In this document: positions 1 through 5,847 of the stretch, piece by piece
Numbering within the stretch: position 1 is the first letter of the stretch
Layout of the letters: every line of letters begins with the position of its first letter
Assembly: GCA_030453285.1 (NCBI GenBank)
Contig: JAKDKP010000119.1
Span: 1-6,916, forward strand
Length of the DNA stretch: 6,916 bases
Direction: 5' to 3'
Origin: Propionibacteriales bacterium
GTDB lineage: Bacteria > Actinomycetota > Actinomycetes > Propionibacteriales > Propionibacteriaceae
The notes under the pieces: generated by a model
Databases searched by the model: none
Seen by the model: only the letters and a program-made list of their open reading frames with translations
Told to the model about the DNA's origin: nothing
Program-made: the position numbers and the translations under genes

Positions 1-1586
1 ACCTCATCCACGTCCGCGTTGGCGCTCAACGGCGGCAGATCAACCAGGGTGAGCCCAACGCTGCGGGCGACCTGATCGGCCTGGTGTCGCAGGCTGAGCG
101 AATTGCTCACCAGGCCGACCTTCGGGCCGGTGGGCAGCGGCTGACGACCCAGCAGCATGGCGATGTCGAACATCGCGTCACGCCGGTGCGCCACAATCAC
201 TCCGGACTGCCGAAACATCGAGTCGATCGCCTCCGACGGCACCCGTGACAACCCACCGCGGTCACCGGCGTGGCTGCTCCGGTCGGCCCGGCCGGGATTG
301 AAGACGATGACCGGCTTGCGACGAGCCAGGCGACGGACGATCCGGGAGAACTTGCGCGGATTGCCGATGCTCTCCAGCGACAGCACGCAGACCCGGGTCG
401 ACTCGTCGTCCTCCCAGTACTGCATGACGTCGTTGGCGGTCACGTCGGCGTATTCACCGGTTGAGACGAACGAGGAGATGCCGAGTTCGACCCGGCTCGC
501 GGCATTCAGCAGGCCGATCCCGACGGCGGCGGACTGGCAGAACACCCCGGCACCCCCGACCCGTGGCATGGGCGCCGGCGTCGCGTTCAACTCGACGGTG
601 GTGGTGGTGTTGATCAACCCGAGCGCATCGGGTCCCACGGCCCGCAGCCCGTACGCCCGCGCCAGTGACACCAGCCGTACCGCATCATCGTCCGACGCCG
701 GCGCGCCGGTCAGTGCGACCAGCGCGTGTGCCCCGTGATGGGCGGCGTCGATCACCGCCATCGACAGACCAGAGGTCGGTACGGCGGCCACCACCAGATC
801 AATGGTTCCCTCGACCTCACTCAGATTGGTGGCGATCGGAACACCCGAGACCGTGACGCCGTCGGTGCTGATCGCCACCACTTCGCCACGGAAGCCTCCC
901 GACAGGATGGACACCACCAATCCTTGGGCGCGCGCCCCGGCCCCGAGGACGGCAACTCGCGCCGGGTGCAGCAGCCGTTCCATCGACTTGCCCTCTGCAC
1001 GGTGTTCACGACGCTCCATCACCCCCACCGACGTGTTGGTGGGCAGGATCGGGAACTCGACGGCCAGCACGCCGTCCTCGATGCCCTTGTGCACCCGATA
1101 GCCGGCGTCGACGAACACCGAGGCCATCTTGCGGTTCTGGGGCAACACCTCGGCGACGAACTTGGTGATGCCGCGTTCCCGCGCTGCCTCGGCCAGGTGT
1201 TCCAGCAGCAATTGGGCGATGCCGCGGCCCTGATGCGCATCCTCCACCAGGAAGGCCACTTCGGCCAGATCGGCTTCGACCCGGTCGTACCGGCCGACCG
1301 CGATCATGGCCTCCCCCACGGTCATGATCAACGCCACCCGGTCGGTGTAGTCGACCACGGTGAACCGCTGGACATCGGCGTTGCTGAGACGTGGGTACGG
1401 AGCGAAGAACCGCAGGTACTTCGACTCGGCCGACACGCGCTCGTAGAAGGCGACCAATTCGTCGGCGTCATCGGGCCGGATCGGCCGCAGGCGGGCCGTC
1501 CGGCCATCACGCAGCAGCACGTCTGCCTCCCAATGATGGGGATAGCCGGGCGGATCGGCAGGAGCACTCTCCTCGGTACGACTCAC
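1..1586 (-). CDS. Pat-type protein lysine acetyltransferase: N-terminal GNAT fused to acyl-CoA synthetase (ADP-forming)-like domains (3' end outside window)
   Basis: The uninterrupted minus-strand frame gives 528 residues and has no stop before position 1. Residues about 22-188 form a GNAT domain. Its acetyl-CoA loop is HQGRGIA (118-124), after the strand AEVAFLVED (108-116); E109 or E115 is a candidate catalytic base. Residues about 203-330 form a CoA-binding Rossmann domain (VAVLGAG at 211-217, VGPDALGLINT at 317-327). A succinyl-CoA-ligase-like flavodoxin domain follows (CQSAAVG 350-356; YWEDDESTRV 390-399; GNPRKFSRI 408-416), and a second such subdomain starts near 487. The ATP-grasp part expected in this family would lie outside the window. 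GNAT-first order is known from actinobacterial Pat proteins such as Streptomyces lividans PatA; enterobacterial Pat has GNAT last. These enzymes acetylate the catalytic lysine of AMP-forming acyl-CoA synthetases, and one is encoded divergently next door. The GTG start was chosen because no in-frame ATG lies upstream and a -10-like box sits 7 nt before it. The CoA-domain motifs are degenerate (VGPDALG for the usual VGPNCLG), so this half is probably regulatory rather than catalytic. Confidence 0.9.
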   Translation of the reverse strand, partial: MSRTEESAPADPPGYPHHWEADVLLRDGRTARLRPIRPDDADELVAFYERVSAESKYLRFFAPYPRLSNADVQRFTVVDYTDRVALIMTVGEAMIAVGRYDRVEADLAEVAFLVEDAHQGRGIAQLLLEHLAEAARERGITKFVAEVLPQNRKMASVFVDAGYRVHKGIEDGVLAVEFPILPTNTSVGVMERREHRAEGKSMERLLHPARVAVLGAGARAQGLVVSILSGGFRGEVVAISTDGVTVSGVPIATNLSEVEGTIDLVVAAVPTSGLSMAVIDAAHHGAHALVALTGAPASDDDAVRLVSLARAYGLRAVGPDALGLINTTTTVELNATPAPMPRVGGAGVFCQSAAVGIGLLNAASRVELGISSFVSTGEYADVTANDVMQYWEDDESTRVCVLSLESIGNPRKFSRIVRRLARRKPVIVFNPGRADRSSHAGDRGGLSRVPSEAIDSMFRQSGVIVAHRRDAMFDIAMLLGRQPLPTGPKVGLVSNSLSLRHQADQVARSVGLTLVDLPPLSANADVDE

Positions 1587-1593
1587 ATCGCCG

Positions 1594-1599
1594 ATCGTA
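1594..1599 (-). promoter_or_regulatory. Putative -10 box (TACGAT) for a leaderless acetyltransferase transcript
   Basis: On the minus strand TACGAT matches TANNNT and ends 7 nt before the GTG start. That puts the predicted +1 at or one base before the start codon. No Shine-Dalgarno sequence is seen, so a leaderless mRNA fits. No convincing -35 box is present; the best is CTGGAC with a 15-bp spacer. Inferred from spacing only. Confidence 0.4.
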
Positions 1600-1630
1600 C
1601 CGGCCGCATCCGACGTCCAGCGGGGCCCTG

Positions 1631-1656
1631 AGATGTGCGGAAGCGGGCGCCCATCT
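1631..1656. repeat. Imperfect 9-bp inverted repeat in the divergent intergenic region
   Basis: The arms are AGATGTGCG (1631-1639) and CGCCCATCT (1648-1656). They pair at 8 of 9 positions across an 8-nt gap. The repeat lies about 45-70 bp upstream of the predicted acetyltransferase transcription start and about 100 bp upstream of the synthetase promoter, a position suitable for an operator. There is no T-run, so it is not a typical terminator. No regulator can be assigned. Confidence 0.35.
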
Positions 1657-1741
1657 GTGCCGAGAGCGTGTCCGGGCCCAGGCGATCCAAGCCGGTGTGA
1701 TCAACGCGATATCGACCGCGACCAGACATCGGGGCAGGGCC

Positions 1742-1747
1742 TAGGGT
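1742..1747 (+). promoter_or_regulatory. Putative -10 box (TAGGGT) for the acyl-CoA synthetase gene
   Basis: TAGGGT matches TANNNT and predicts a start near 1754 with a 5' leader of about 29 nt, which contains the ribosome binding site. The same hexamer precedes the MerR-peroxiredoxin gene. The -35 region is weak (GCGACC, about 18 bp upstream). The rest of the 196-bp intergenic region shows only the inverted repeat and the opposing -10 box. Confidence 0.35.
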
Positions 1748-1772
1748 GATGGGGTGTTGTTCCTCGACCACC

Positions 1773-1776
1773 GGAG
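1773..1776 (+). promoter_or_regulatory. Ribosome binding site deciding the acyl-CoA synthetase start
   Basis: GGAG lies 6 nt before the ATG at 1783, good Shine-Dalgarno spacing. An in-frame TTG at 1777 directly abuts GGAG and is too close to be used, so ATG 1783 is the preferred start. Confidence 0.6.
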
Positions 1777-1782
1777 TTGATC

Positions 1783-3501
1783 ATGAATGCTGTGCTGCAT
1801 CCCGACGTCCTCGCCGCGCGCGAGGTGCTCCTGACCCATCGTGACGATCTGTCCGCAGCGGTGGCCGCGTTCGCGTGGCCGCGGCCCGAGACGTTCAACT
1901 TCGTCACCGACTGGTTCGACGGGTTGGCCACCGAGCGTCCCAGTCAGGCCGCCATCGTGGTCGTCGAGGAGGACGGCAGCCAGTCCTCACTCACCTTTGC
2001 CCAACTCTCCGAGCGAGCCCGTACGACAGCGAACTGGTTGGCTGCACGCGGCCTGGTCGGCGGCGACCGCCTGCTGCTGGTGCTCGGCAACACGGTGCCC
2101 CTGTGGGAGATCATGCTGGGCGCATTGCGTCTGGGCGTGGTCGTCATCCCGGCCACCCCGCAGCTCTCACCGGCCGACCTGGCGGACCGGGTGGCCCGCG
2201 GCGAGGCGAAGATGCTGATCGCCCACGGGTCCGATGGGGCCAAGTTCGCGGCCGTCGACGAGGCCTGCCAGCGGGTCCATCTCGGCGAACTGGCCGGCGA
2301 CGCCGAAGGTGCCTGGACCGAGTTCCCGCACCCGGCGCAACGCATCGACCCCGAGGTCGAGGCGGCCGTGACCAAGGCGACCGATCCGATTCTGTTGTAC
2401 TTCACCTCCGGCACGACGGCCCAGCCCAAGCTGGTGGAACACACCGCGGTCTCGTACCCGATCGGTCACCTCACCACCATGTACTGGATCGGGCTGCAGC
2501 CCGGCGACGTGCACCTCAACATCTCCTCCCCCGGTTGGGCCAAACACGCCTGGAGCAACCTGTTCGCCCCCTGGCTCGGCGGGGCGACGATCATGGTCTT
2601 CAACTACGTACGGTTCTCCGCGGCCGCCCTGCTGGACGTGCTGGCCCGTGGTCACGTCACCACGTTCTGCGCCCCACCGACGGTGTGGCGGATGCTGATC
2701 CAGGCCGACCTGGCCGGCGCGGAGACCTCGCTGCGCGAGTTGCTCTCGGCTGGCGAACCGTTGAATCCCGAGGTGATCGAGCAGGTCAGCCGGGCCTGGG
2801 GCATCACGATCCGCGACGGGTACGGGCAGACCGAGACCAGCCTGCAGATCGCCAACACGCCGGGGATGCCGATCACGCCTGGGGCGATGGGCAGACCTTT
2901 GCCCGGATACGAGCTCGTGCTGGTCGATCCGAACACCGGTGAGGTGGACGACACCGACGGCGAACTCTGCCTCGGACTCGACCCACGCCCACTGTCATTG
3001 ATGGCCGGCTACAAGGATTCGGCCTCCCACGTCAACGATGAGCTCAACGCACACGCCTTCCGTGGTGGCGTCTATCACACCGGCGACGTGGTGACGCGTG
3101 ACGCCGACGGGGTGATCACCTACGTCGGCCGTGCCGACGACGTCTTCAAGGCCAGCGACTACCGGATCAGCCCGTTCGAGCTCGAGTCGGTGCTGATCGA
3201 GCACCCGGCCGTCGCGGAGGCGGCGGTGATCCCGTCTCCCGATCCGGTCCGGCTGGCCGTCCCGAAGGCATGGGTCTCCCTGGCCGCGGGCTGGTCGCCT
3301 GACGCCGACACCGCGCGGTCCATCCTGGTCCACTGCCGCGAGCACCTCGCCCCGTACAAGCGCATCCGGCGGCTCTCCTTCGGTGAGCTGCCCAAGACCA
3401 TCTCGGGCAAGATCAGGCGGGTCGAACTCCGTACTGCCGAGCAGGACCGCACCGCGGACCGCGTCGACGGGGAGTTCACCGACGCCGACTTCGACTTCTG
3501 A
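1783..3501 (+). CDS. AMP-forming acyl-CoA synthetase (ANL superfamily, medium-chain/ACSM-like)
   Basis: This 572-residue cytoplasmic enzyme should activate a carboxylic acid to acyl-AMP and then acyl-CoA. The family core motifs appear in order: P-loop-like YFTSGTTAQPK (206-216), GYGQTE (346-351), YHTGD with the ribose-binding Asp435 (431-435), YVGRADDVFKASDYRISPFE (447-466) at the hinge into the C-terminal lid, and PKTISGKIRR (537-546) with adenylation lysine K543. Length is normal for the family. PGWAKHAWSNLFAPW and the EHPAVAEAAVI...DPVR segment resemble ACSM-type medium-chain and bacterial AcsA-like enzymes more than long-chain FadD or classical acetyl-CoA synthetase. The substrate cannot be read from sequence: medium-chain, branched or aromatic acids are all possible. 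K543 lies in a PX4GK context, the recognition pattern reported for Rhodopseudomonas Pat, and the divergent neighbour is a Pat-like acetyltransferase, so control by lysine acetylation is likely. The extreme C-terminus is acidic. Confidence 0.93.
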   Translation: MNAVLHPDVLAAREVLLTHRDDLSAAVAAFAWPRPETFNFVTDWFDGLATERPSQAAIVVVEEDGSQSSLTFAQLSERARTTANWLAARGLVGGDRLLLVLGNTVPLWEIMLGALRLGVVVIPATPQLSPADLADRVARGEAKMLIAHGSDGAKFAAVDEACQRVHLGELAGDAEGAWTEFPHPAQRIDPEVEAAVTKATDPILLYFTSGTTAQPKLVEHTAVSYPIGHLTTMYWIGLQPGDVHLNISSPGWAKHAWSNLFAPWLGGATIMVFNYVRFSAAALLDVLARGHVTTFCAPPTVWRMLIQADLAGAETSLRELLSAGEPLNPEVIEQVSRAWGITIRDGYGQTETSLQIANTPGMPITPGAMGRPLPGYELVLVDPNTGEVDDTDGELCLGLDPRPLSLMAGYKDSASHVNDELNAHAFRGGVYHTGDVVTRDADGVITYVGRADDVFKASDYRISPFELESVLIEHPAVAEAAVIPSPDPVRLAVPKAWVSLAAGWSPDADTARSILVHCREHLAPYKRIRRLSFGELPKTISGKIRRVELRTAEQDRTADRVDGEFTDADFDF

Positions 3502-3537
3502 ACCGGGCTGCCCCTCAGATCGGAGCCAACTCGGTGG

Positions 3538-3569
3538 TTGACCTGGCCCCCGGGGGCCGGCTCTAGGGT
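3538..3569 (+). promoter_or_regulatory. Putative MerR-type promoter: TTGACC - 20 bp - TAGGGT, leaderless
   Basis: TTGACC (3538-3543) and TAGGGT (3564-3569) are separated by 20 bp. This is longer than the usual 17 bp and in the 19-20 bp range typical of promoters controlled by MerR-family regulators. The TAGGGT box ends 6 nt before the ATG at 3576, so +1 falls on the start codon and the mRNA would be leaderless; no Shine-Dalgarno sequence is seen. A perfect palindrome sits inside the spacer. The downstream gene has a MerR domain, so autoregulation is the natural reading. Confidence 0.55.
3545..3558. repeat. 14-bp perfect palindrome in the promoter spacer (putative MerR operator)
   Basis: GGCCCCCGGGGGCC is perfectly self-complementary and extends to 3543-3560 with one mismatch. 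It begins just after the -35 box and ends 5 bp before the -10 box, the standard MerR operator position. It could instead be read as a G/C hairpin ending the upstream synthetase transcript, 44 nt after that stop, but no T-tract follows. A dual role is possible. Confidence 0.5.
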
Positions 3570-3575
3570 CGCTGC

Positions 3576-4556
3576 ATGACACAGAATGTTCGACGCCTCA
3601 GTGCGGTCAGCGCAGCCACCGGGGCCACTCGCAAGAGCCTGCGCGGATACGAAGAACGTGGACTGGTGGTCCCTGCCCGCAATGCCAACGGATACCGCGA
3701 ATACAGCGACCATCAGGTACGACTGGTCTCAGAAATTCGTACGCTGGCCGAGCTCGGGGTACCGCTGGCCGGGATGCGTCCGTTCGTGGACTGTCTCAAT
3801 GCCGGGAGTGATCACGCCGACAGTTGTCCGGCCGCGCTGAGTGAGTACCGCCGCGCGATCGAGCATCTCGATCGCCCCGTCGACGCCTTGACCGCCAAGC
3901 GGGAAGCACTGGTGGCCAACCTCGCCACCGCCTCGCAACGAGCGATGAGATCTCTGGCAACCCGGGACGCCCTGAACCCGCACACGTCCTTGCCGCCGAA
4001 TCTGCCCGCTCCCGTCGACGACGGGGCAGCCGATGGCCTCGTCGGTCGCCGCCTGCCACACCTCGCCTTGCCCTCCACCGACGGCCCACCCGTGCCACTG
4101 GCCTCCTTGGGACGAGGTCGTGTGCTGATCTATGTGTTCCCGATGACCGGCTCACCCGATCACGACATGCCCGAGGGCTGGGACGCCATTCCCGGCGCCA
4201 GGGGTTGTACGCCGCAGAGTTGTGACATGCGGGACCACTACGGCGATCTCGTACGGGCCGGCGTGCGGCAGGTCTTCGGGCTGTCCAGTCAGCCGGTCGC
4301 CTACCAGAGCGCACTGGTCGAAGCACTGCGCCTGCCGTATCCGCTGCTCACCGATGAGGATCTCGAACTGCACCGTGACCCCGGCCTGCCCACGTTTGTG
4401 GCCGCGTCGATGACCCTCTACCGGCGGCAGACGCTGCTGCTCAGCGATGGCGTCATCGAGAAGGTGTTCCATCCGATCTTTCCGCCGGATCAACACGCGC
4501 AGGTCGTTCTGGAGTGGCTGGGCGACAACCCTGAACGGGCCGTTGACCGACCATGA
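3576..4556 (+). CDS. MerR-family transcriptional regulator fused to a C-terminal peroxiredoxin (redoxin) domain
   Basis: 326 residues. Residues about 6-70 form the MerR winged helix: recognition helix around TRKSLRGYEERGL (18-30) and wing RNANGYREYSD (35-45). A dimerisation-helix region follows (about 72-120) and contains the cysteine pair C73 and C84 (VDCLNAG...ADSCPAAL). A Pro-rich linker (about 132-150) leads to a thioredoxin-fold peroxiredoxin domain (about 155-316). That domain contains VLIYVFPMTG, then GCTPQSCDMRD with C211 and C216 in C-x4-C spacing, like the peroxidatic and resolving cysteines of PrxQ/BCP enzymes, then LPTFVA and YRRQTLLLSDG, where R284 matches the conserved active-site arginine. 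The catalytic set therefore looks complete. Canonical MerR proteins carry small effector-binding tails; here an apparently intact peroxide-reducing enzyme takes that place. Inference: cysteine oxidation in the redoxin domain controls DNA binding. I know of no characterised member with this architecture. The palindrome upstream suggests autoregulation. The ATG at 3576 is chosen because a -10 box is placed for a leaderless start and the MerR fold begins at once. Confidence 0.9.
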   Translation: MTQNVRRLSAVSAATGATRKSLRGYEERGLVVPARNANGYREYSDHQVRLVSEIRTLAELGVPLAGMRPFVDCLNAGSDHADSCPAALSEYRRAIEHLDRPVDALTAKREALVANLATASQRAMRSLATRDALNPHTSLPPNLPAPVDDGAADGLVGRRLPHLALPSTDGPPVPLASLGRGRVLIYVFPMTGSPDHDMPEGWDAIPGARGCTPQSCDMRDHYGDLVRAGVRQVFGLSSQPVAYQSALVEALRLPYPLLTDEDLELHRDPGLPTFVAASMTLYRRQTLLLSDGVIEKVFHPIFPPDQHAQVVLEWLGDNPERAVDRP

Positions 4557-4964
4557 TCAGTGCTGGGACGACCGCGCCACTTCGTCGAGATGGCGCAGGA
4601 TGCAGAACTGGTTGCCCTCCGGGTCGGCCAGCACCACCCACCCGGAGCCGGGACCGTGGATGCCACGGTGATCGGCGATCTGCGTGGCGCCCAGATCGAG
4701 CAGCACCTGCAATTCCTCGTCGCGGCTGTTCTCGCGCGGCCGCAGGTCGAGGTGGAAGCGCTTGGCGATGGACGGATCGAAGTCGGGCACCTCGATGAAC
4801 AGCAGTCGTTCGTCGGTGTCCGGCGAGATGATCATGCACTCTTCGTGACCGGGTTCGTTCGGATCACCGGGAACGTCGGTCCACCCGAGCACCCGCTTCC
4901 ACCATTCGGAGAGCTCGTAGGCATTCGTGCAGTCCACGGTGACGTGGGAGATCCGGGCCGTCAT
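4557..4964 (-). CDS. VOC-superfamily glyoxalase-like protein
   Basis: This 135-residue protein consists of two beta-alpha-beta-beta-beta modules of the vicinal oxygen chelate fold (Glyoxalase_6-like). Candidate metal ligands sit at the usual four strand positions: H7 (ISHVTVDC), E58 (LLFIEVPD), H71 (KRFHLDLRP) and E116 (LADPEGNQFCIL). The ...WWKRVLGW segment in the first module is typical of the family. VOC enzymes include lyases, dioxygenases and antibiotic-binding proteins, so no substrate can be named. The ATG is supported by GGAGAGG (4973-4979) with an 8-nt spacer. It follows the broken DGHH-motif gene by 42 bp and is probably the last gene of that operon. Its TGA is immediately adjacent to the TGA of the convergent MerR-peroxiredoxin gene. 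Confidence 0.88.
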   Translation of the reverse strand: MTARISHVTVDCTNAYELSEWWKRVLGWTDVPGDPNEPGHEECMIISPDTDERLLFIEVPDFDPSIAKRFHLDLRPRENSRDEELQVLLDLGATQIADHRGIHGPGSGWVVLADPEGNQFCILRHLDEVARSSQH

Positions 4965-4972
4965 GGTCCCAT

Positions 4973-4979
4973 CCTCTCC
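4973..4979 (-). promoter_or_regulatory. Ribosome binding site of the VOC gene (GGAGAGG)
   Basis: A clear Shine-Dalgarno sequence lies 8 nt before the ATG at 4964. It fixes that start over an out-of-frame ATG in between (4972-4970). Its presence indicates conventional leadered translation for this internal operon gene, unlike the predicted leaderless genes nearby. Confidence 0.6.
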
Positions 4980-5449
4980 ACCCCGGGCCAGCCTGCCAAG
5001 GACAATTCAGGGGGCTGCCGACGCCGGACGTGCCGAACGGGGCCGGTCCCGCAACTCCGGCAGGCGAGCGACGTCGTGCGAGGTGGCCAGGCTGTCGTCG
5101 ATCGCCACCAGGGACAGCAGCAACAACGGAGCACCCACCTCGGCGGCCGCCTCGAACTTGTGGTGGCCGTCGAGCAGGAAGTGCGTCAGACCCCAGTGCT
5201 CGTGCTGGTCCGGCACGGGCCGGGTGGTGGCGGGCTGGCACCGGTCCAGCTTCGTCACCGCCACTGCCGTCGGGACGGCGCCGCCAGCGATCCGAGCCCG
5301 GTGATGCTGCACCCGGTCCCGGTCGTTCCAGGCCGGTGGCACCATCGGCACCACGAATTCGTACAGATGCGACTCCTTGTCGACGGCTGTCTGAAAGGTG
5401 CGGTAGTAGAAGCAGCGCGGATCCTGAGGGAGGCCGAAGAACTGATCGA

Positions 5450-5456
5450 CCCCCCC
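5450..5456 (-). other. G7 homopolymer at the internal frame break
   Basis: There are seven Gs on the coding strand, within TGGGGGGGTC. Removing one base joins DTWG to VDQFFGLPQD in a single frame. It is one of only two runs of seven identical bases in the window. Confidence 0.75.
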
Positions 5457-5820
5457 AGGTGTCCCCCTGCTCATGCGAGAAGTAGTCCCGATCACCCCCG
5501 GGCGCCACCAGCTCCGGCGACACCTCCACCAGGAGGGGGAGATATCGACCCTCGGCCAACAGCGGAGCAAAGTGGTCGATCACCGCCTCGTCGATGCCGG
5601 TGAGCGCCTGGTCCAGCGGTACGGGTGGCTCGGCTTCGGAGAGGGTCTCGCTGGCACCGTACGTCCGCTCGAACAGGAACGGACAGGTGCCGCACCACAG
5701 GCTCAGATCGAACGCCGGATGGCCGGCCAGGAAGAGATTCCTTCCGGCGTACGGGGCGTGCTCCTTGGCCCGACCGAACCGCAGCCGGGCCTGCTCGGCG
5801 GGGACGCCGAGCCGCATCGG

Positions 5821-5827
5821 CCCCCCC
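5821..5827 (-). other. G7 homopolymer at the 5' frame break
   Basis: There are seven Gs on the coding strand, within GCCGGGGGGGCCG. Removing one base puts ATG 5842 in frame with ATG 5817 and the conserved-looking body of the protein. The change needed is identical in direction to that at 5450-5456. Confidence 0.6.
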
Positions 5828-5847
5828 GGCCGTGATCAACATCGGAG

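Larger units (their letters stand above)
5007..5842 (-). pseudogene. Unrecognised WCGTC / LDGHHK-motif protein, reading frame broken at one or two G7 runs
   Basis: Protein-like sequence continues across two minus-strand frames. From ATG 5842 the frame must lose one G at the G7 run 5827-5821 to enter MRLGVPAEQARLRFG; a second loss of one G at the G7 run 5456-5450 converts DTWGGRSV into DTWGVDQFFGLPQD. The joined product would be 277 residues. Landmarks: LWCGTCPFLFER (48-59, a CxxC pair), DYFSHEQ (119-125), EFVVPMVPPAWNDRDRV (161-177), and EHWGLTHFLLDGHHKFEAAA (214-233). The DGHHK segment resembles the DGHHR-type motif of ParB-like/DUF1015-like folds, but I do not recognise the family and assign no function. 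Start 5842 is preferred: it lies 5 nt after the carbonic anhydrase stop and has GGTGGA 9 nt upstream, suggesting translational coupling. A start at ATG 5817 would need only the second correction and give 269 residues. A sequencing error, a true pseudogene and slippage-dependent expression all remain possible. Confidence 0.7.

Noticed and set aside
726..1631. Long plus-strand open frame opposite the acetyltransferase
   Set aside because: Its translation is low-complexity H/R/D/G-rich text without motifs. The minus strand gives clear GNAT and CoA-ligase domains across the same bases, so this is a high-GC shadow.
1875..2942. 355-codon plus-strand frame inside the acyl-CoA synthetase
   Set aside because: Arg/Gly-rich shadow of the synthetase with no motifs of its own.
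3545..3558. GGCCCCCGGGGGCC as an intrinsic terminator of the synthetase gene
   Set aside because: No loop bases beyond the palindrome itself and no T-tract follow. The position between -35 and -10 boxes of the next gene is better explained as an operator, though a minor terminator role is not excluded.
5234..5281. Idea that the DGHHK protein is a sulfiredoxin repairing the fused peroxiredoxin
   Set aside because: Sulfiredoxins need the active-site Cys in an FGGCHR-type motif. Here the segment is LDGHHKFEAA with no cysteine, and the gene is in a separate convergent operon.
4560..5603. 347-codon plus-strand open frame opposite the VOC and DGHH genes
   Set aside because: It runs antisense through the VOC gene and the second half of the DGHH gene. 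No domain, weak composition and no ribosome binding site; it is a mirror frame.
5690..5701. WCGTC read as a thioredoxin active site
   Set aside because: The surrounding sequence lacks the thioredoxin fold pattern (no following cis-Pro strand or beta-alpha order), so CxxC alone is not enough.
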